Of a DNA stretch of 64,000 nucleotides, positions 24,633 through 33,460 are shown piece after piece (position 1 is the first letter of the stretch; every line of letters starts with the position of its first letter). The translations under genes were made by a program, and so were the position numbers. The DNA comes from Acinetobacter qingfengensis. Its GTDB lineage: Bacteria; Pseudomonadota; Gammaproteobacteria; Pseudomonadales; Moraxellaceae. The stretch lies in contig NZ_VXKN01000001.1 in assembly GCF_008693185.1 (NCBI RefSeq), forward strand, positions 62,001 through 126,000, in the 5' to 3' direction. The notes beneath the pieces are model-generated. The model had not been told where the DNA came from. It did not search any database and worked only from the letters and a program-made list of their open reading frames with translations.

Positions 24633-25454
24633 TTATTCAGCACGAAGTAAATCATTCAGACTTGTTTTACTGCGAGTTTGTGCATCAACTTTTTTTACAA
24701 TAATGGCAGCATATAGACTATATTTACCATCTTTAGATGGTAGGCTACCAGGTACAACAACGGAACCTGCTGGTACACGACCATAATGGATTTCACCGGT
24801 TTCACGATCATAGATACGGGTAGACTGACCGATGTAAACACCCATTGAAATCACAGAACCTTCTTCAATGATTACACCTTCAACAATTTCAGAACGTGCA
24901 CCGATAAAACAATTATCCTCAATAATTGTAGGGCCAGCTTGTAATGGTTCTAGAACACCACCAATTCCGACACCGCCTGACAAATGAACATTTTTACCAA
25001 TTTGTGCACATGATCCAACGGTCGCCCATGTATCAACCATCGTGCCTTCATCAACATAAGCACCAATGTTCACATAAGATGGCATCAATACTGCATTTTT
25101 AGCAATAAAACTACCTTTACGTGCAACAGCAGGAGGTACAACACGAATGCCAGCTTGCTGAAATTGTTCAGTTGTCCAACCGTTAAATTTGGTATCAACT
25201 TTATCGAAGAATTGTAAGTCACCAGATTGGATTGGTTGATTATCATTTAATTTGAATGATAATAAAACAGCTTTTTTAAGCCATTGGTTAACGATCCATT
25301 CTCCATTTTGTTTTTCAGCAACACGAAGGGATCCGTTATCTAAACCTGCTAAAGCCTGATTAACTGCATCACGGATATCCTGAGGGCAGTTTGTACTGGA
25401 AAGTTGTGCACGATTTTCAAAAGCTTGTTCAATAGTCTGTGCCAATTGAGTCAT
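24633..25454 (-). CDS. dapD: 2,3,4,5-tetrahydropyridine-2,6-dicarboxylate N-succinyltransferase
   Basis: I choose the ATG at 25454 (273 residues, the usual DapD length), beginning [21 protein letters not shown] longer frame adds 11 residues without support. The left-handed beta-helix hexapeptide region covers about 110-230 ([40 protein letters not shown]). The C-terminus reads [17 protein letters not shown]. DapD succinylates the ring intermediate of lysine/diaminopimelate synthesis. Confidence 0.97.
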   Translation of the reverse strand: MTQLAQTIEQAFENRAQLSSTNCPQDIRDAVNQALAGLDNGSLRVAEKQNGEWIVNQWLKKAVLLSFKLNDNQPIQSGDLQFFDKVDTKFNGWTTEQFQQAGIRVVPPAVARKGSFIAKNAVLMPSYVNIGAYVDEGTMVDTWATVGSCAQIGKNVHLSGGVGIGGVLEPLQAGPTIIEDNCFIGARSEIVEGVIIEEGSVISMGVYIGQSTRIYDRETGEIHYGRVPAGSVVVPGSLPSKDGKYSLYAAIIVKKVDAQTRSKTSLNDLLRAE

Positions 25455-25678
25455 CATTAATGTCCGTAAATTCAAAATGCTAATCATTGTAACCGAAGTT
25501 ATAAAATACGCCTAGCGTTGGATTTTTTAATAAATTATTGCAAAAACATCATGGTTGTAACAAATTGTGTAAAAAAATAACAAAGGAAAACAAAAAACCT
25601 GTCACATTTTGTAAGGGTTTATATTAAGATTTGCTCAATTCAAACGAAAATAGTTTGTTTTTTTGGAGGAGTCAAATA

Positions 25679-26320
25679 ATGAAAATACTTAAATTAGTCG
25701 CTATGGCCGCACTTGCAGGTTCTGCAACATTTGCAATGGCGGATGAAAAAGTAATCACTGATGAAGGTGTTGCAACTTTCTCAACATTTAAACCAGCGCA
25801 AGTACGTGCAGAAGTAGGTACAACTGGTTATGGTGGTGCGTTCTCTTGGAATGTAAATCCTAAAACTGCTGTAACTGTAGGTTATAATGGCGGAGATATT
25901 TCTTGGTCACCAGATGTTAAAGTCAATGGCAAAGAATATGATACAGATTTAGATAACAGTAAAAATGCTTATATCAACGTAGAATACCGTCCTTGGGCAA
26001 ATTGGTTCTATGTTGCTGGTGGTGTAGGTTATCTTGATCAAAAATCTTCTCTAACTAAAACTGAAAATGGTGTAGCAGAAGCATATAACTATCGTTACGA
26101 TAACGTTATTGCTCCATATGTTGGTTTAGGTGTATCTCCATCAATTACTAGCCGATTTGGTGTTTTTGGTGAAATTGGTACTTATTATGCTGGTAATCCA
26201 GATGCTAGCTTTGCTGCAAATGATACTAAGAATGATACAGAGCAACTACGTAAACTGAACGATGCAAGTAAATATGCATGGTTACCAGTGGCTAAAGTTG
26301 GTTTAAGCTATCGTTTCTAA
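25679..26320 (+). CDS. CarO-like outer-membrane beta-barrel protein
   Basis: The ATG at 25679 follows a strong GGAGGA site by 8 bases and gives 213 residues. The signal peptide MKILKLVAMAALAGSATFAM is cut near ADEKV. The barrel motifs VRAEVGTTGYGGAF, VGYNGGDISW, YINVEYRPW, GVFGEIGTYYAGNP and the final WLPVAKVGLSYRF match the CarO family of Acinetobacter as I remember it. CarO forms channels for basic amino acids and is tied to carbapenem entry. It ends in Phe, as outer-membrane barrels should. Whether it is CarO itself or a paralogue is not clear. Confidence 0.8.
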   Translation: MKILKLVAMAALAGSATFAMADEKVITDEGVATFSTFKPAQVRAEVGTTGYGGAFSWNVNPKTAVTVGYNGGDISWSPDVKVNGKEYDTDLDNSKNAYINVEYRPWANWFYVAGGVGYLDQKSSLTKTENGVAEAYNYRYDNVIAPYVGLGVSPSITSRFGVFGEIGTYYAGNPDASFAANDTKNDTEQLRKLNDASKYAWLPVAKVGLSYRF

Positions 26321-26339
26321 TCTAAACTAGTTTTAGATT

Positions 26340-26372
26340 AAAAAATGGGTTGTTTCGGCAGCTCATTTTTTT
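26340..26372 (+). terminator. terminator of the CarO-like gene
   Basis: AAAAAATGGGTTG and CAGCTCATTTTTT pair (with G-U) and are followed by T residues, about 20 bases after the stop. Confidence 0.75.
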
Positions 26373-26413
26373 TGTCTAAACTTTAACAAAATGATGTAAT
26401 TTTAAAGTCAATA

Positions 26414-26441
26414 AAAAAGCATGTGTTTCCACATGCTTTTT
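26414..26441. terminator. bidirectional terminator of the rpsF-rpsR-rplI operon
   Basis: AAAAAGCATGTG, loop TTTC and CACATGCTTTTT form a perfect 12-bp hairpin with T runs, between the convergent porin and rplI genes. Confidence 0.85.
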
Positions 26442-26469
26442 GTCTTAAACAATTTATTTTTACAATAAA

Positions 26470-26916
26470 TTATTCAGAAACGATTGTTACAAGAACTTCA
26501 GCAGCAAGATCGTGGTGTAATTGAACAGCAATGTTAAATTCACCAGTATGGCGAAGGGCACCGTTTGGAAGGCGAACTTCAGCACGATCAACATTCAGAC
26601 CAGCATTAGTTAATGCATCAGCGATGTCGCGAGTACCAATAGAACCAAATAGTTTACCTTCATCACCAGCTTTTGCAGTGATTACGATATTTACTTCGTT
26701 CAATTGATCTGCACGTGCTTGAGCAGCAGCCAATACTTCAGCTTCTTGTTTTTCAAGTTCTGCACGGCGAGCTTCAAATGCAGCAGTGTTTGCTTCAGTT
26801 GCAGCTACAGCTTTACCTTGTGGAATTAGGAAGTTACGACCATAACCAGCTTTAACTGATACTTTGTCACCTAATTTACCTAGGTTTTTAATGCGTTGTA
26901 AAAGAATAACGTCCAC
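26470..26916 (-). CDS. rplI: 50S ribosomal protein L9
   Basis: The 148-residue protein opens [20 protein letters not shown], then [19 protein letters not shown], the L9 signature. A long central helix and a C-terminal globular domain follow. It is the last gene of the rpsF-rpsR-rplI operon, 8 bases after rpsR. Confidence 0.98.
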   Translation of the reverse strand: MDVILLQRIKNLGKLGDKVSVKAGYGRNFLIPQGKAVAATEANTAAFEARRAELEKQEAEVLAAAQARADQLNEVNIVITAKAGDEGKLFGSIGTRDIADALTNAGLNVDRAEVRLPNGALRHTGEFNIAVQLHHDLAAEVLVTIVSE

Positions 26917-26924
26917 AGCTCACC

Positions 26925-27152
26925 TCACTTATGGTTGTCAGTGTAAGGAATCAAAGCCAAATAGCGAGCTTGTTTGATCGCAAGAGCCAATTGACGTTGA
27001 TAACGCGCACGAGTACCAGTGATACGGCTAGGAACAATTTTGCCGTTTTCAGTGATGTACTGTTTTAAAGTGTCGATATCTTTGTAGTCGATGTATGCAA
27101 CGTTCTCAGCTGTGAAGCGGCAGAACTTGCGACGACGGTAAAAACGTGCCAT
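26925..27152 (-). CDS. rpsR: 30S ribosomal protein S18
   Basis: The 75-residue protein starts [17 protein letters not shown] and has the S18 core [18 protein letters not shown], then KYQRQL-type residues. It binds S6 on the small subunit. It is the middle gene of the operon, 11 bases after rpsF. Confidence 0.98.
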   Translation of the reverse strand: MARFYRRRKFCRFTAENVAYIDYKDIDTLKQYITENGKIVPSRITGTRARYQRQLALAIKQARYLALIPYTDNHK

Positions 27153-27163
27153 ATATGTTCTCC

Positions 27164-27553
27164 TTACCCTTCAGCAGATTCTTGAGTAGCTTGTTGTGCT
27201 TCTTCACGTTGAGCTTTACGCGCACGTTTTTCTTCAGCACTCTTAGCCAATAAAGATTCTTCAGTAATCGCATTGTCACGACGGATGATAAGGTTACGAA
27301 TAATTGCATCGTTATAACGGAATAATTCTTCTAACTCATCAAGCGTAGTTTGACCACATTCAACATTCATTAAAATGTAGTGTGCTTTATGAATTTTATT
27401 GATTGGATAAGCCAATTGACGACGGCCCCAATCTTCAAGACGGTGAATTTGACCACCAGCTTCTTTGATTTGTGCGATATAGCGTTCAACCATACCTACA
27501 ACTTGGTCGCTTTGGTCTGGATGTACCAAAAGCACGATTTCGTAGTGACGCAT
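27164..27553 (-). CDS. rpsF: 30S ribosomal protein S6
   Basis: The 129-residue protein begins [19 protein letters not shown] and contains [20 protein letters not shown], the S6 signature. A charged tail of about 25 residues (Glu/Ala/Arg-rich) follows. It is first in the operon and pairs with S18. AAGGAG lies upstream of the ATG. Confidence 0.98.
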   Translation of the reverse strand: MRHYEIVLLVHPDQSDQVVGMVERYIAQIKEAGGQIHRLEDWGRRQLAYPINKIHKAHYILMNVECGQTTLDELEELFRYNDAIIRNLIIRRDNAITEESLLAKSAEEKRARKAQREEAQQATQESAEG

Positions 27554-27600
27554 GTCAGCTCCTTACGGTTTAAACAGCCCCTAACAGTGTTAGAAGCAAG
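27554..27600 (-). promoter_or_regulatory. possible S6:S18 autoregulatory leader
   Basis: On the minus strand a small hairpin (CTAAC/GTTAG, 27581-27593) lies before AAACCGTAAGGAG next to the start codon. The S6:S18 leader of other gammaproteobacteria also exposes a CCG beside the ribosome-binding site. The match is weak and structure was not computed. Confidence 0.3.
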
Positions 27601-27746
27601 GAGTCATAACCGATTAAAGTTATGTCGCATTAAGCGAAGGCAAGATTTTAATGACTTTAAGCACGAAATACAAGCTACATATCAGTATTTCGTTGAATTT
27701 AAGAGATGCTTGTGGTTTTAAAATCAAATTTGTTTGTTGATTTTGA

Positions 27747-28532
27747 TTATTTGAAGAAATAACCAGTTTCAGGTGAGCTAGCGTTAGCCATACGTTTGCG
27801 TGGCATACGTCCCGCTAGATATGCTTCACGTCCTGCTTCAATGGCTTTTCTCATGGCTGAAGCCATCAGTATTGGATGTTGTGCAGCAGCAATAGCAGTA
27901 TTCATTAAAACACCATCACAACCCAGTTCCATCGCAATCGCAGCATCACTGGCAGTACCAACACCGGCGTCCACTAAAACAGGTACTTTGGCATTTTCTT
28001 TAATGATTGAAATGGTATGTGGATTTAGAATCCCTAACCCTGAACCAATTAAACTTCCCAAAGGCATAATCGCAACACAACCCATGGCTTCCAGTTCTTG
28101 TGCAACAATAGGGTCATCTGAAGTATAAACCATGACCTCAAACCCATCTTCAATTAATATTTGTGCTGCTTTTAGTGTTTCGGTGATGTTTGGGTAAAGT
28201 GTTTTTTCATCACCCAGTACTTCAAGTTTGACCAGATTATGTCCATCAAGCAGTTCACGTGCCAGCATACAGGTGCGAATAGCATTTTGTGCATCAAAGC
28301 AACCAGCTGTATTGGGTAAAATTGTGTATTTTTCCGGTGGAAGGACAGATAACAAATTAGGCTGGTCGGGATGTTGGCCAATGTTAACCCGGCGAATCGC
28401 CACAGTAACAATTTCTGTGCCACTGGCTTGAATTGCCAGATCTGTTTCCTGTAAATCCTTATATTTTCCTGTGCCCACTAAAAGGCGTGATTGAAATGTA
28501 CGTGAACCGATAATCAAGGGTTGGTCTTGCAT
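27747..28532 (-). CDS. thiG: thiazole synthase
   Basis: The 261-residue protein is a ThiG barrel: [20 protein letters not shown], then [28 protein letters not shown] (with the Schiff-base Lys), and the C-terminal [29 protein letters not shown]. It makes the thiazole phosphate of thiamine from DXP, dehydroglycine and ThiS thiocarboxylate. No thiS gene ending in Gly-Gly is visible upstream, where one often sits; it must lie elsewhere. GGAG about 7 bases upstream supports the start. Confidence 0.96.
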   Translation of the reverse strand: MQDQPLIIGSRTFQSRLLVGTGKYKDLQETDLAIQASGTEIVTVAIRRVNIGQHPDQPNLLSVLPPEKYTILPNTAGCFDAQNAIRTCMLARELLDGHNLVKLEVLGDEKTLYPNITETLKAAQILIEDGFEVMVYTSDDPIVAQELEAMGCVAIMPLGSLIGSGLGILNPHTISIIKENAKVPVLVDAGVGTASDAAIAMELGCDGVLMNTAIAAAQHPILMASAMRKAIEAGREAYLAGRMPRKRMANASSPETGYFFK

Positions 28533-28788
28533 GGGGGAACTCCAGTAATCACCATGAACAATAAATGAAACGACAAAATTTACAGATCTGAGAAATCATA
28601 TTAAAATATATTATATAATAATGATGGCTTACAGCGTATTTCAGTGATCTGCGGTAATTTTTCTCAATAAATTGAGTTGAGTGTGCGTCACTTTGCCAGA
28701 ATATATCTGACAAAGATACGGCTTGCTTGGTTTTAGGTAAATGTCTTAAATAGACATTTGAAATAGAAATATTGTGTTCGATCAAAAG

Positions 28789-29898
28789 CTATTCAACAAG
28801 TTGCTGGAATTTTTGTCTAATTTGATGGTTTTCTGGAAGTAGTTCCAGTAAACGTTCTACTGCATCTGTACGTTCTGGAATGCGGCTAATAATTTTAAGG
28901 AGTTGGTCTGTATCACGTAAACGAAAAATCAGTTGACTGAGTCGCGCATCAAAGCAGTCGCGCCATGCAGCAAGTAAAGGACTTTCAGTTTTTGGTAAAA
29001 AACTACCTTTATATAAAGCCAATACACTGGCATCAAAATGTAGATCGATTGCCTGTTCTGCCATAAGGAAATCACACTGAATTTCGCAATCTAGACGATA
29101 GGGACGGGAATGAATTTTATTATTTAATAGTTGTCGTAATTGCGAAAGTTCTGCTTTTAATGTGCTAATAGATACCTGACGATCACCATACAATGCATAA
29201 TGTAATTCATCAAGATGAACACCATTAGGATGTAAAATCAGAATACATAAAATTTCAAGTTGCCGATGAGTGAGGGTGAGTTTTTTTTGATTAAATTGAA
29301 TCTGTGGTGATCCAAATGCCTGAATATAAAGGACATCGTTTTGTTCAAATTGTATGGCACGTTGTACCATTTCTGCACAGCGTTCAATTGCCAGTATACC
29401 TAGACTGGTATGTTTGTGGGATTTAGTGGATAGGTTGATAATGCCATGAAAGTGGGTGGTGGTGTAATCCAGAATAGGTGCAGCATAGCAAACCCAATCG
29501 CGAACACTATTCATTTCATTTTCATGTGAATATACACAACTGCTATGCATTGTATCAAGTGCCAAGCCAAGAGCATTATTACCGACCGCCTGTGTTGACC
29601 ACAATCCGCCTTCTATAAAATGTACTTGTTCTGCTGAAGAAAGCATTGAACGACTACAATTGGTCCAGAGCAGTGTACCGTGATGATTACTAATACCGAT
29701 AGCCATACCTGAATCATTGGCAATGGCAATGAGATCTTTGTAGCAATGCTGCATGGCACGTCCTAACAGTGCATGATTCCATTCATAATCCAGATTAAGA
29801 ATAGGTGCAGCTTGCGTTGTAACAGTAGCATCATTCTCCAACATATCTACAATTGTATTTAAATTCCGGTATTGAGGTAAAGTGTGTTGTATATCCAT
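28789..29898 (-). CDS. GAF-domain regulator of the acetoin cluster, AcoR-like but without the AAA+ domain
   Basis: The 369-residue protein has a GAF-type sensor region (about 60-190: GMAIGISNHHGTLLWTNCSR, WSTQAVGNNALGLALDT). This resembles the sensory half of AcoR. There is no sigma-54 AAA+ ATPase domain and no Walker motif. A winged helix-like DNA-binding domain follows near 210-290 (LTHRQLEILCILILHPNGVH, then LDELHYALYGDRQVSIS). It probably senses acetoin and activates the neighbouring lipA/aco genes. The role is inferred from location, and the mechanism must differ from true sigma-54 AcoR proteins. Confidence 0.75.
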   Translation of the reverse strand: MDIQHTLPQYRNLNTIVDMLENDATVTTQAAPILNLDYEWNHALLGRAMQHCYKDLIAIANDSGMAIGISNHHGTLLWTNCSRSMLSSAEQVHFIEGGLWSTQAVGNNALGLALDTMHSSCVYSHENEMNSVRDWVCYAAPILDYTTTHFHGIINLSTKSHKHTSLGILAIERCAEMVQRAIQFEQNDVLYIQAFGSPQIQFNQKKLTLTHRQLEILCILILHPNGVHLDELHYALYGDRQVSISTLKAELSQLRQLLNNKIHSRPYRLDCEIQCDFLMAEQAIDLHFDASVLALYKGSFLPKTESPLLAAWRDCFDARLSQLIFRLRDTDQLLKIISRIPERTDAVERLLELLPENHQIRQKFQQLVE

Positions 29899-30079
29899 AT
29901 ACTTATCCTTTTACTGAACGATTTGTCAGTATCCTTTAAACTTCAATCGTTTTGGGCACCTGAAAAATGCAGCAAAGTTAATTGTCAGATTAATCCATAA
30001 TCTGCCATATTCATCGTTTAAATATGACGACAATGATGTCATTTCGCAATGACATTTTATGATAAATTGTACAAAAATT

Positions 30080-31132
30080 TTACACCACCACATCTTGTCG
30101 TGAAAATGGTTTTGGAACCGGTTCACCTCTAAATTGTTGATCTGCATGATAACTTGATCTTACCATTGGGGCGCTCCAAATATTATAAAATTGTAAACGC
30201 TGACCGTGTTGATCATAACGTTCAAATTCCTGCAGAGAAACAAATCGATGGATCGGTGCATGTGATTTTGAGGGTTGTAGATATTGTCCAATCGTAATTA
30301 AATCAACATCATGATCTTTTAAATCGTTGAGTAAAGCGATGACTTCAGCCTCGATTTCACCCAAACCAACCATGAGTCCACATTTGGTCATAATGTCGGG
30401 GCACTTTGTCTTAAAAGCCTGTAATAGCTGTAGTGAATGTTGGTAGTCTGATCCTGGTCGTAAGGCTTTATATAGTCGTGGAACTGTTTCAATATTATGG
30501 TTAAAGATATCAGGTGGTGTAGCTGCCAGAATATCCAGTGCTATTTTTAATCGACCACGAAAATCAGGAACTAAAATTTCAATCAGGGTATCTGGGCTAC
30601 GTTGACGAATGGCTCGAATACACTGTGCAAAATGTGTTGCGCCACCATCTTTTAAATCATCCCGGTCTACTGAGGTGATTACCACATAATTTAAATGCAG
30701 GTTGGCAACAGTTTCTGCGAGATGCATGGGTTCATCAGGATCTAATGGCTTGGGACGACCATGTGCAACATCACAAAAAGGACATCTGCGAGTGCAGATA
30801 TCTCCCATAATCATAAAGGTTGCAGTTCCACTACCAAAGCATTGGGGGAGGTTGGGGCATGCAGCTTCTTCGCATACGGTATGTAACCGTTGTTGTCTTA
30901 ATAAATCCTTGATGCGTTTGATTTCATCAGGATGGCTAATTTTACTACGAATCCATTCCGGTTTTTCTGGGATAGTAGTGGTTGGAATGATTTTAACCGG
31001 AATTCTTGCCAGTTTATCTGTGCCACGTAATTTTTCACCAATAGCAGGTTTTGTTGCAGTTTTGGTAAGATCTGCTTGTATGGTATTAGGCGAATGAAGT
31101 TGAGGAATAAAATCTTGAACAATCTGATTCAT
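30080..31132 (-). CDS. lipA: lipoyl synthase of the acetoin cluster
   Basis: The 350-residue radical-SAM protein has both LipA cluster motifs: [20 protein letters not shown] and [17 protein letters not shown]. It ends with the conserved [12 protein letters not shown]. LipA inserts sulfur into octanoyl groups on E2 lipoyl domains. The N-terminal 60 residues are longer than in short LipA forms. Its location next to acoABCD suggests it modifies the AcoC lipoyl domain. A housekeeping LipA would be expected elsewhere. It is divergent from acoA and upstream of the GAF regulator on the same strand. Confidence 0.95.
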   Translation of the reverse strand: MNQIVQDFIPQLHSPNTIQADLTKTATKPAIGEKLRGTDKLARIPVKIIPTTTIPEKPEWIRSKISHPDEIKRIKDLLRQQRLHTVCEEAACPNLPQCFGSGTATFMIMGDICTRRCPFCDVAHGRPKPLDPDEPMHLAETVANLHLNYVVITSVDRDDLKDGGATHFAQCIRAIRQRSPDTLIEILVPDFRGRLKIALDILAATPPDIFNHNIETVPRLYKALRPGSDYQHSLQLLQAFKTKCPDIMTKCGLMVGLGEIEAEVIALLNDLKDHDVDLITIGQYLQPSKSHAPIHRFVSLQEFERYDQHGQRLQFYNIWSAPMVRSSYHADQQFRGEPVPKPFSRQDVVV

Positions 31133-31462
31133 TTTAAATATCCTTATTTAAAAACAAAACCAATAAAATAGTATGAATGTATGCCAGAAATATAAAACAA
31201 TGATTAAAAATAATGAGTGTATAAAACAAAGGTTGGTTAAAGGTTTGTTATGATAAGTATTTGATGATTAATAAAAAATTACAATATTTATTATGGGTTT
31301 AAATTGGTGTTTTTAAAGAAAAATTGTTCAAAAATAGTAAATATTTTTTTTAGTCTAATATTCAAATTACACAGAATGATTTTATATGTAGTTGTGCTTT
31401 TGATGAATTATACAAAAAGCATTTGGAATGTTTGATAGGCACTGAAAATAAAGGATATACCT
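31133..31462. other. divergent regulatory region between lipA and acoA
   Basis: These 330 very AT-rich bases hold no ORF. They must contain the acoA and lipA promoters and probably the regulator site. I could not find a convincing -24/-12 sigma-54 promoter. Confidence 0.5.
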
Positions 31463-32425
31463 ATGCAACTAACGGAAGAGCAATTGCTCGCTGCATACAA
31501 ACGTATGCGTGACATTCGAGAATTTGAAGATCGACTACATGAAGAAAACACTATGGGAGATATCCCGGGATTTATCCATCTATACAGTGGGGAAGAAGCT
31601 GTTGCTGTGGGTATTTGCGAAAATTTAACTGATAAAGATTATATCACATCAACTCACCGTGGACATGGTCACTGTATTGCAAAAGGTTGCGATATTCATG
31701 GCATGATGCTGGAAATCTTTGGTAAAGATGCGGGTCTATGCCGGGGTAAGGGCGGGTCTATGCATATTGCCGATCTGGATAAGGGTATGTTAGGTGCCAA
31801 TGGTATTGTGGGAGGTGGACCTCCTCTGGCAATTGGAGCAGCCTTAACAGCAAAAACTCTAAAAACAGGTGGTGTTGGCTTATCGTTTACTGGCGACGGT
31901 GGTTCGAACCAAGGGTTAACCTTTGAAGCGATGAATATGGCTGTGGTACTCAAACTTCCGGTTATTTTTGTCTTTGAAAATAATGGATTTGGCGAAGGTA
32001 CTGCACATGATTATGCTGTTGGTAGTAAAGATATTGCAGGTCGTGCAGCAGGCTTTGGCTTGCCTGCCGAAAAAGTTGATGGTACAGATTTCTTTGCAGT
32101 ATATGAAGTGGCTCAAAAAGCCATTGAACGCGCAAGACGTGGAGAAGGGCCAAGTGTCATAGAAACAATCACCAACCGTTTTTATGGACACTTTGAAGGT
32201 GATCCGGGTTTGATTCGTTCCAAAGAAGAACTTGAATATGTAAAAGAACATCGTGATCCGTTGAAAATCTTCCGTCAAAAAGTGAAAGGGCAAATTGATG
32301 AAGCCAAGCTTGATGCGATTGATGCCGAATCGAAAGCTAATGTAGATGATGCTGTTGCAAAAGCCCGAGCTGCGCAGTACCCGGAAGTTTCCCAATTATT
32401 AACAGATGTTTATGTATCTTACTAA
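31463..32425 (+). CDS. acoA: acetoin dehydrogenase E1 alpha subunit (TPP-dependent)
   Basis: The 320-residue protein has the E1-alpha thiamine diphosphate motif GDGGSNQGLTFEAMNMAVVL ending VFENN. The phosphorylation-loop region (TNRFYGHFEGDPGLIRSKEE) and the N-terminal FEDRLHEENTMGDIPGFIHL, then SGEEA, are typical of AcoA. It heads the acoABCD operon, which cleaves acetoin to acetaldehyde and acetyl-CoA. AAAGGA lies upstream of the start. Confidence 0.95.
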   Translation: MQLTEEQLLAAYKRMRDIREFEDRLHEENTMGDIPGFIHLYSGEEAVAVGICENLTDKDYITSTHRGHGHCIAKGCDIHGMMLEIFGKDAGLCRGKGGSMHIADLDKGMLGANGIVGGGPPLAIGAALTAKTLKTGGVGLSFTGDGGSNQGLTFEAMNMAVVLKLPVIFVFENNGFGEGTAHDYAVGSKDIAGRAAGFGLPAEKVDGTDFFAVYEVAQKAIERARRGEGPSVIETITNRFYGHFEGDPGLIRSKEELEYVKEHRDPLKIFRQKVKGQIDEAKLDAIDAESKANVDDAVAKARAAQYPEVSQLLTDVYVSY

Positions 32426-32439
32426 AGGAATAGTACAGA

Positions 32440-33459
32440 ATGCCAAATAAAAGCTATCGAAATGCCATTAAGGAAGCGATTGAACTGGAAATGCGCCGTG
32501 ACCCATCCATTGTGGTTATGGGTGAGGATGTTCGGGGTGGACATGGTGGTAAAAATACTGATGAAAATAAACTTGAAGGCTTTGGTGGCGTACTTGGCGT
32601 TACCAAAGGATTATGGACAGAGTTTGGTTCAGAACGAGTAATTGATACTCCAATTACCGAATCTGCACTAGTGGGTATGGCAGCAGGTGCTTCTGCAACT
32701 GGATTACGTCCTGTAGTGGATTTAATGTTTATGGACTTTTATGGCGTATGTCATGACATGCTCTATAATCAGGCAGCAAAATTCCGCTATATGTTTGGTG
32801 GTAAAGCCAAAGCACCGATGGTTGTACGTGGCATGATTGGTGCTGGATTCTCTGCTGCTGCCCAGCATTCACAGTCACCATATAATGTTTTTACAGCAGT
32901 GCCGGGTTTGAAGGTTGTCGTACCATCTAGTCCGTATGATGTTAAAGGATTACTGATTCAAGCAATTCGTGATGATGATCCAGTGGTGTTCTGTGAGCAT
33001 AAAATGCTTTATGACATCAAGGGTGAAGCGCCGGATGAAGCCTATACCATTCCGTTTGGTGTGGCAAATTATACCCGTGAAGGTACAGACGTGACCATTA
33101 TTGCACTTAGTCTGATGGTTCATAAAGCCAATGAAGTTGCAGATAAACTGGCCAAAGAAGGTATTTCAGTGGAAGTTGTTGATCCACGTACTATTTCTCC
33201 ACTGGATGAGGAAGGTATTCTTGAATCTGTAGCTTCAACTGGACGTGTGGTGATTGTTGATGAGTCTGCTGCACGTTGTGGATTTGGTCACGATGTTGCA
33301 GCATTAATTGCCCAAAAAGGATTTCATTATTTAAAAGCACCAATTGAGTTAGTCACACCTCCGCATACACCAATTCCATTTTCACCTGTGTTGGAAAAAG
33401 AATGGATTCCGAGTGTAGAACGTATTGAGCAAGCTGTACGGAAAACATTGGAGGCTTAG
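32440..33459 (+). CDS. acoB: acetoin dehydrogenase E1 beta subunit
   Basis: The 339-residue protein begins with the transketolase-type beta domain (YRNAIKEAIELEMRRDPSIV, then VMGEDVRGGHGG). RVIDTPITESALVGMAAGAS and the C-terminal DPRTISPLDEEGILESV match E1-beta. It pairs with AcoA to form the thiamine-dependent E1. It starts 14 bases after acoA and ends at the base before acoC's start. Confidence 0.95.
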   Translation: MPNKSYRNAIKEAIELEMRRDPSIVVMGEDVRGGHGGKNTDENKLEGFGGVLGVTKGLWTEFGSERVIDTPITESALVGMAAGASATGLRPVVDLMFMDFYGVCHDMLYNQAAKFRYMFGGKAKAPMVVRGMIGAGFSAAAQHSQSPYNVFTAVPGLKVVVPSSPYDVKGLLIQAIRDDDPVVFCEHKMLYDIKGEAPDEAYTIPFGVANYTREGTDVTIIALSLMVHKANEVADKLAKEGISVEVVDPRTISPLDEEGILESVASTGRVVIVDESAARCGFGHDVAALIAQKGFHYLKAPIELVTPPHTPIPFSPVLEKEWIPSVERIEQAVRKTLEA

Positions 33460-33460
33460 G

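Noticed and set aside
28549..28785. 78-codon minus-strand frame upstream of thiG, considered as thiS
   Set aside because: It lacks the Gly-Gly end and any sulfur-carrier pattern.
28533..28790. TPP riboswitch upstream of thiG
   Set aside because: Conserved TPP-riboswitch core sequences were not found by eye.
31133..31462. Sigma-54 promoter for acoA
   Set aside because: No GG-N10-GC pair with convincing context was found.
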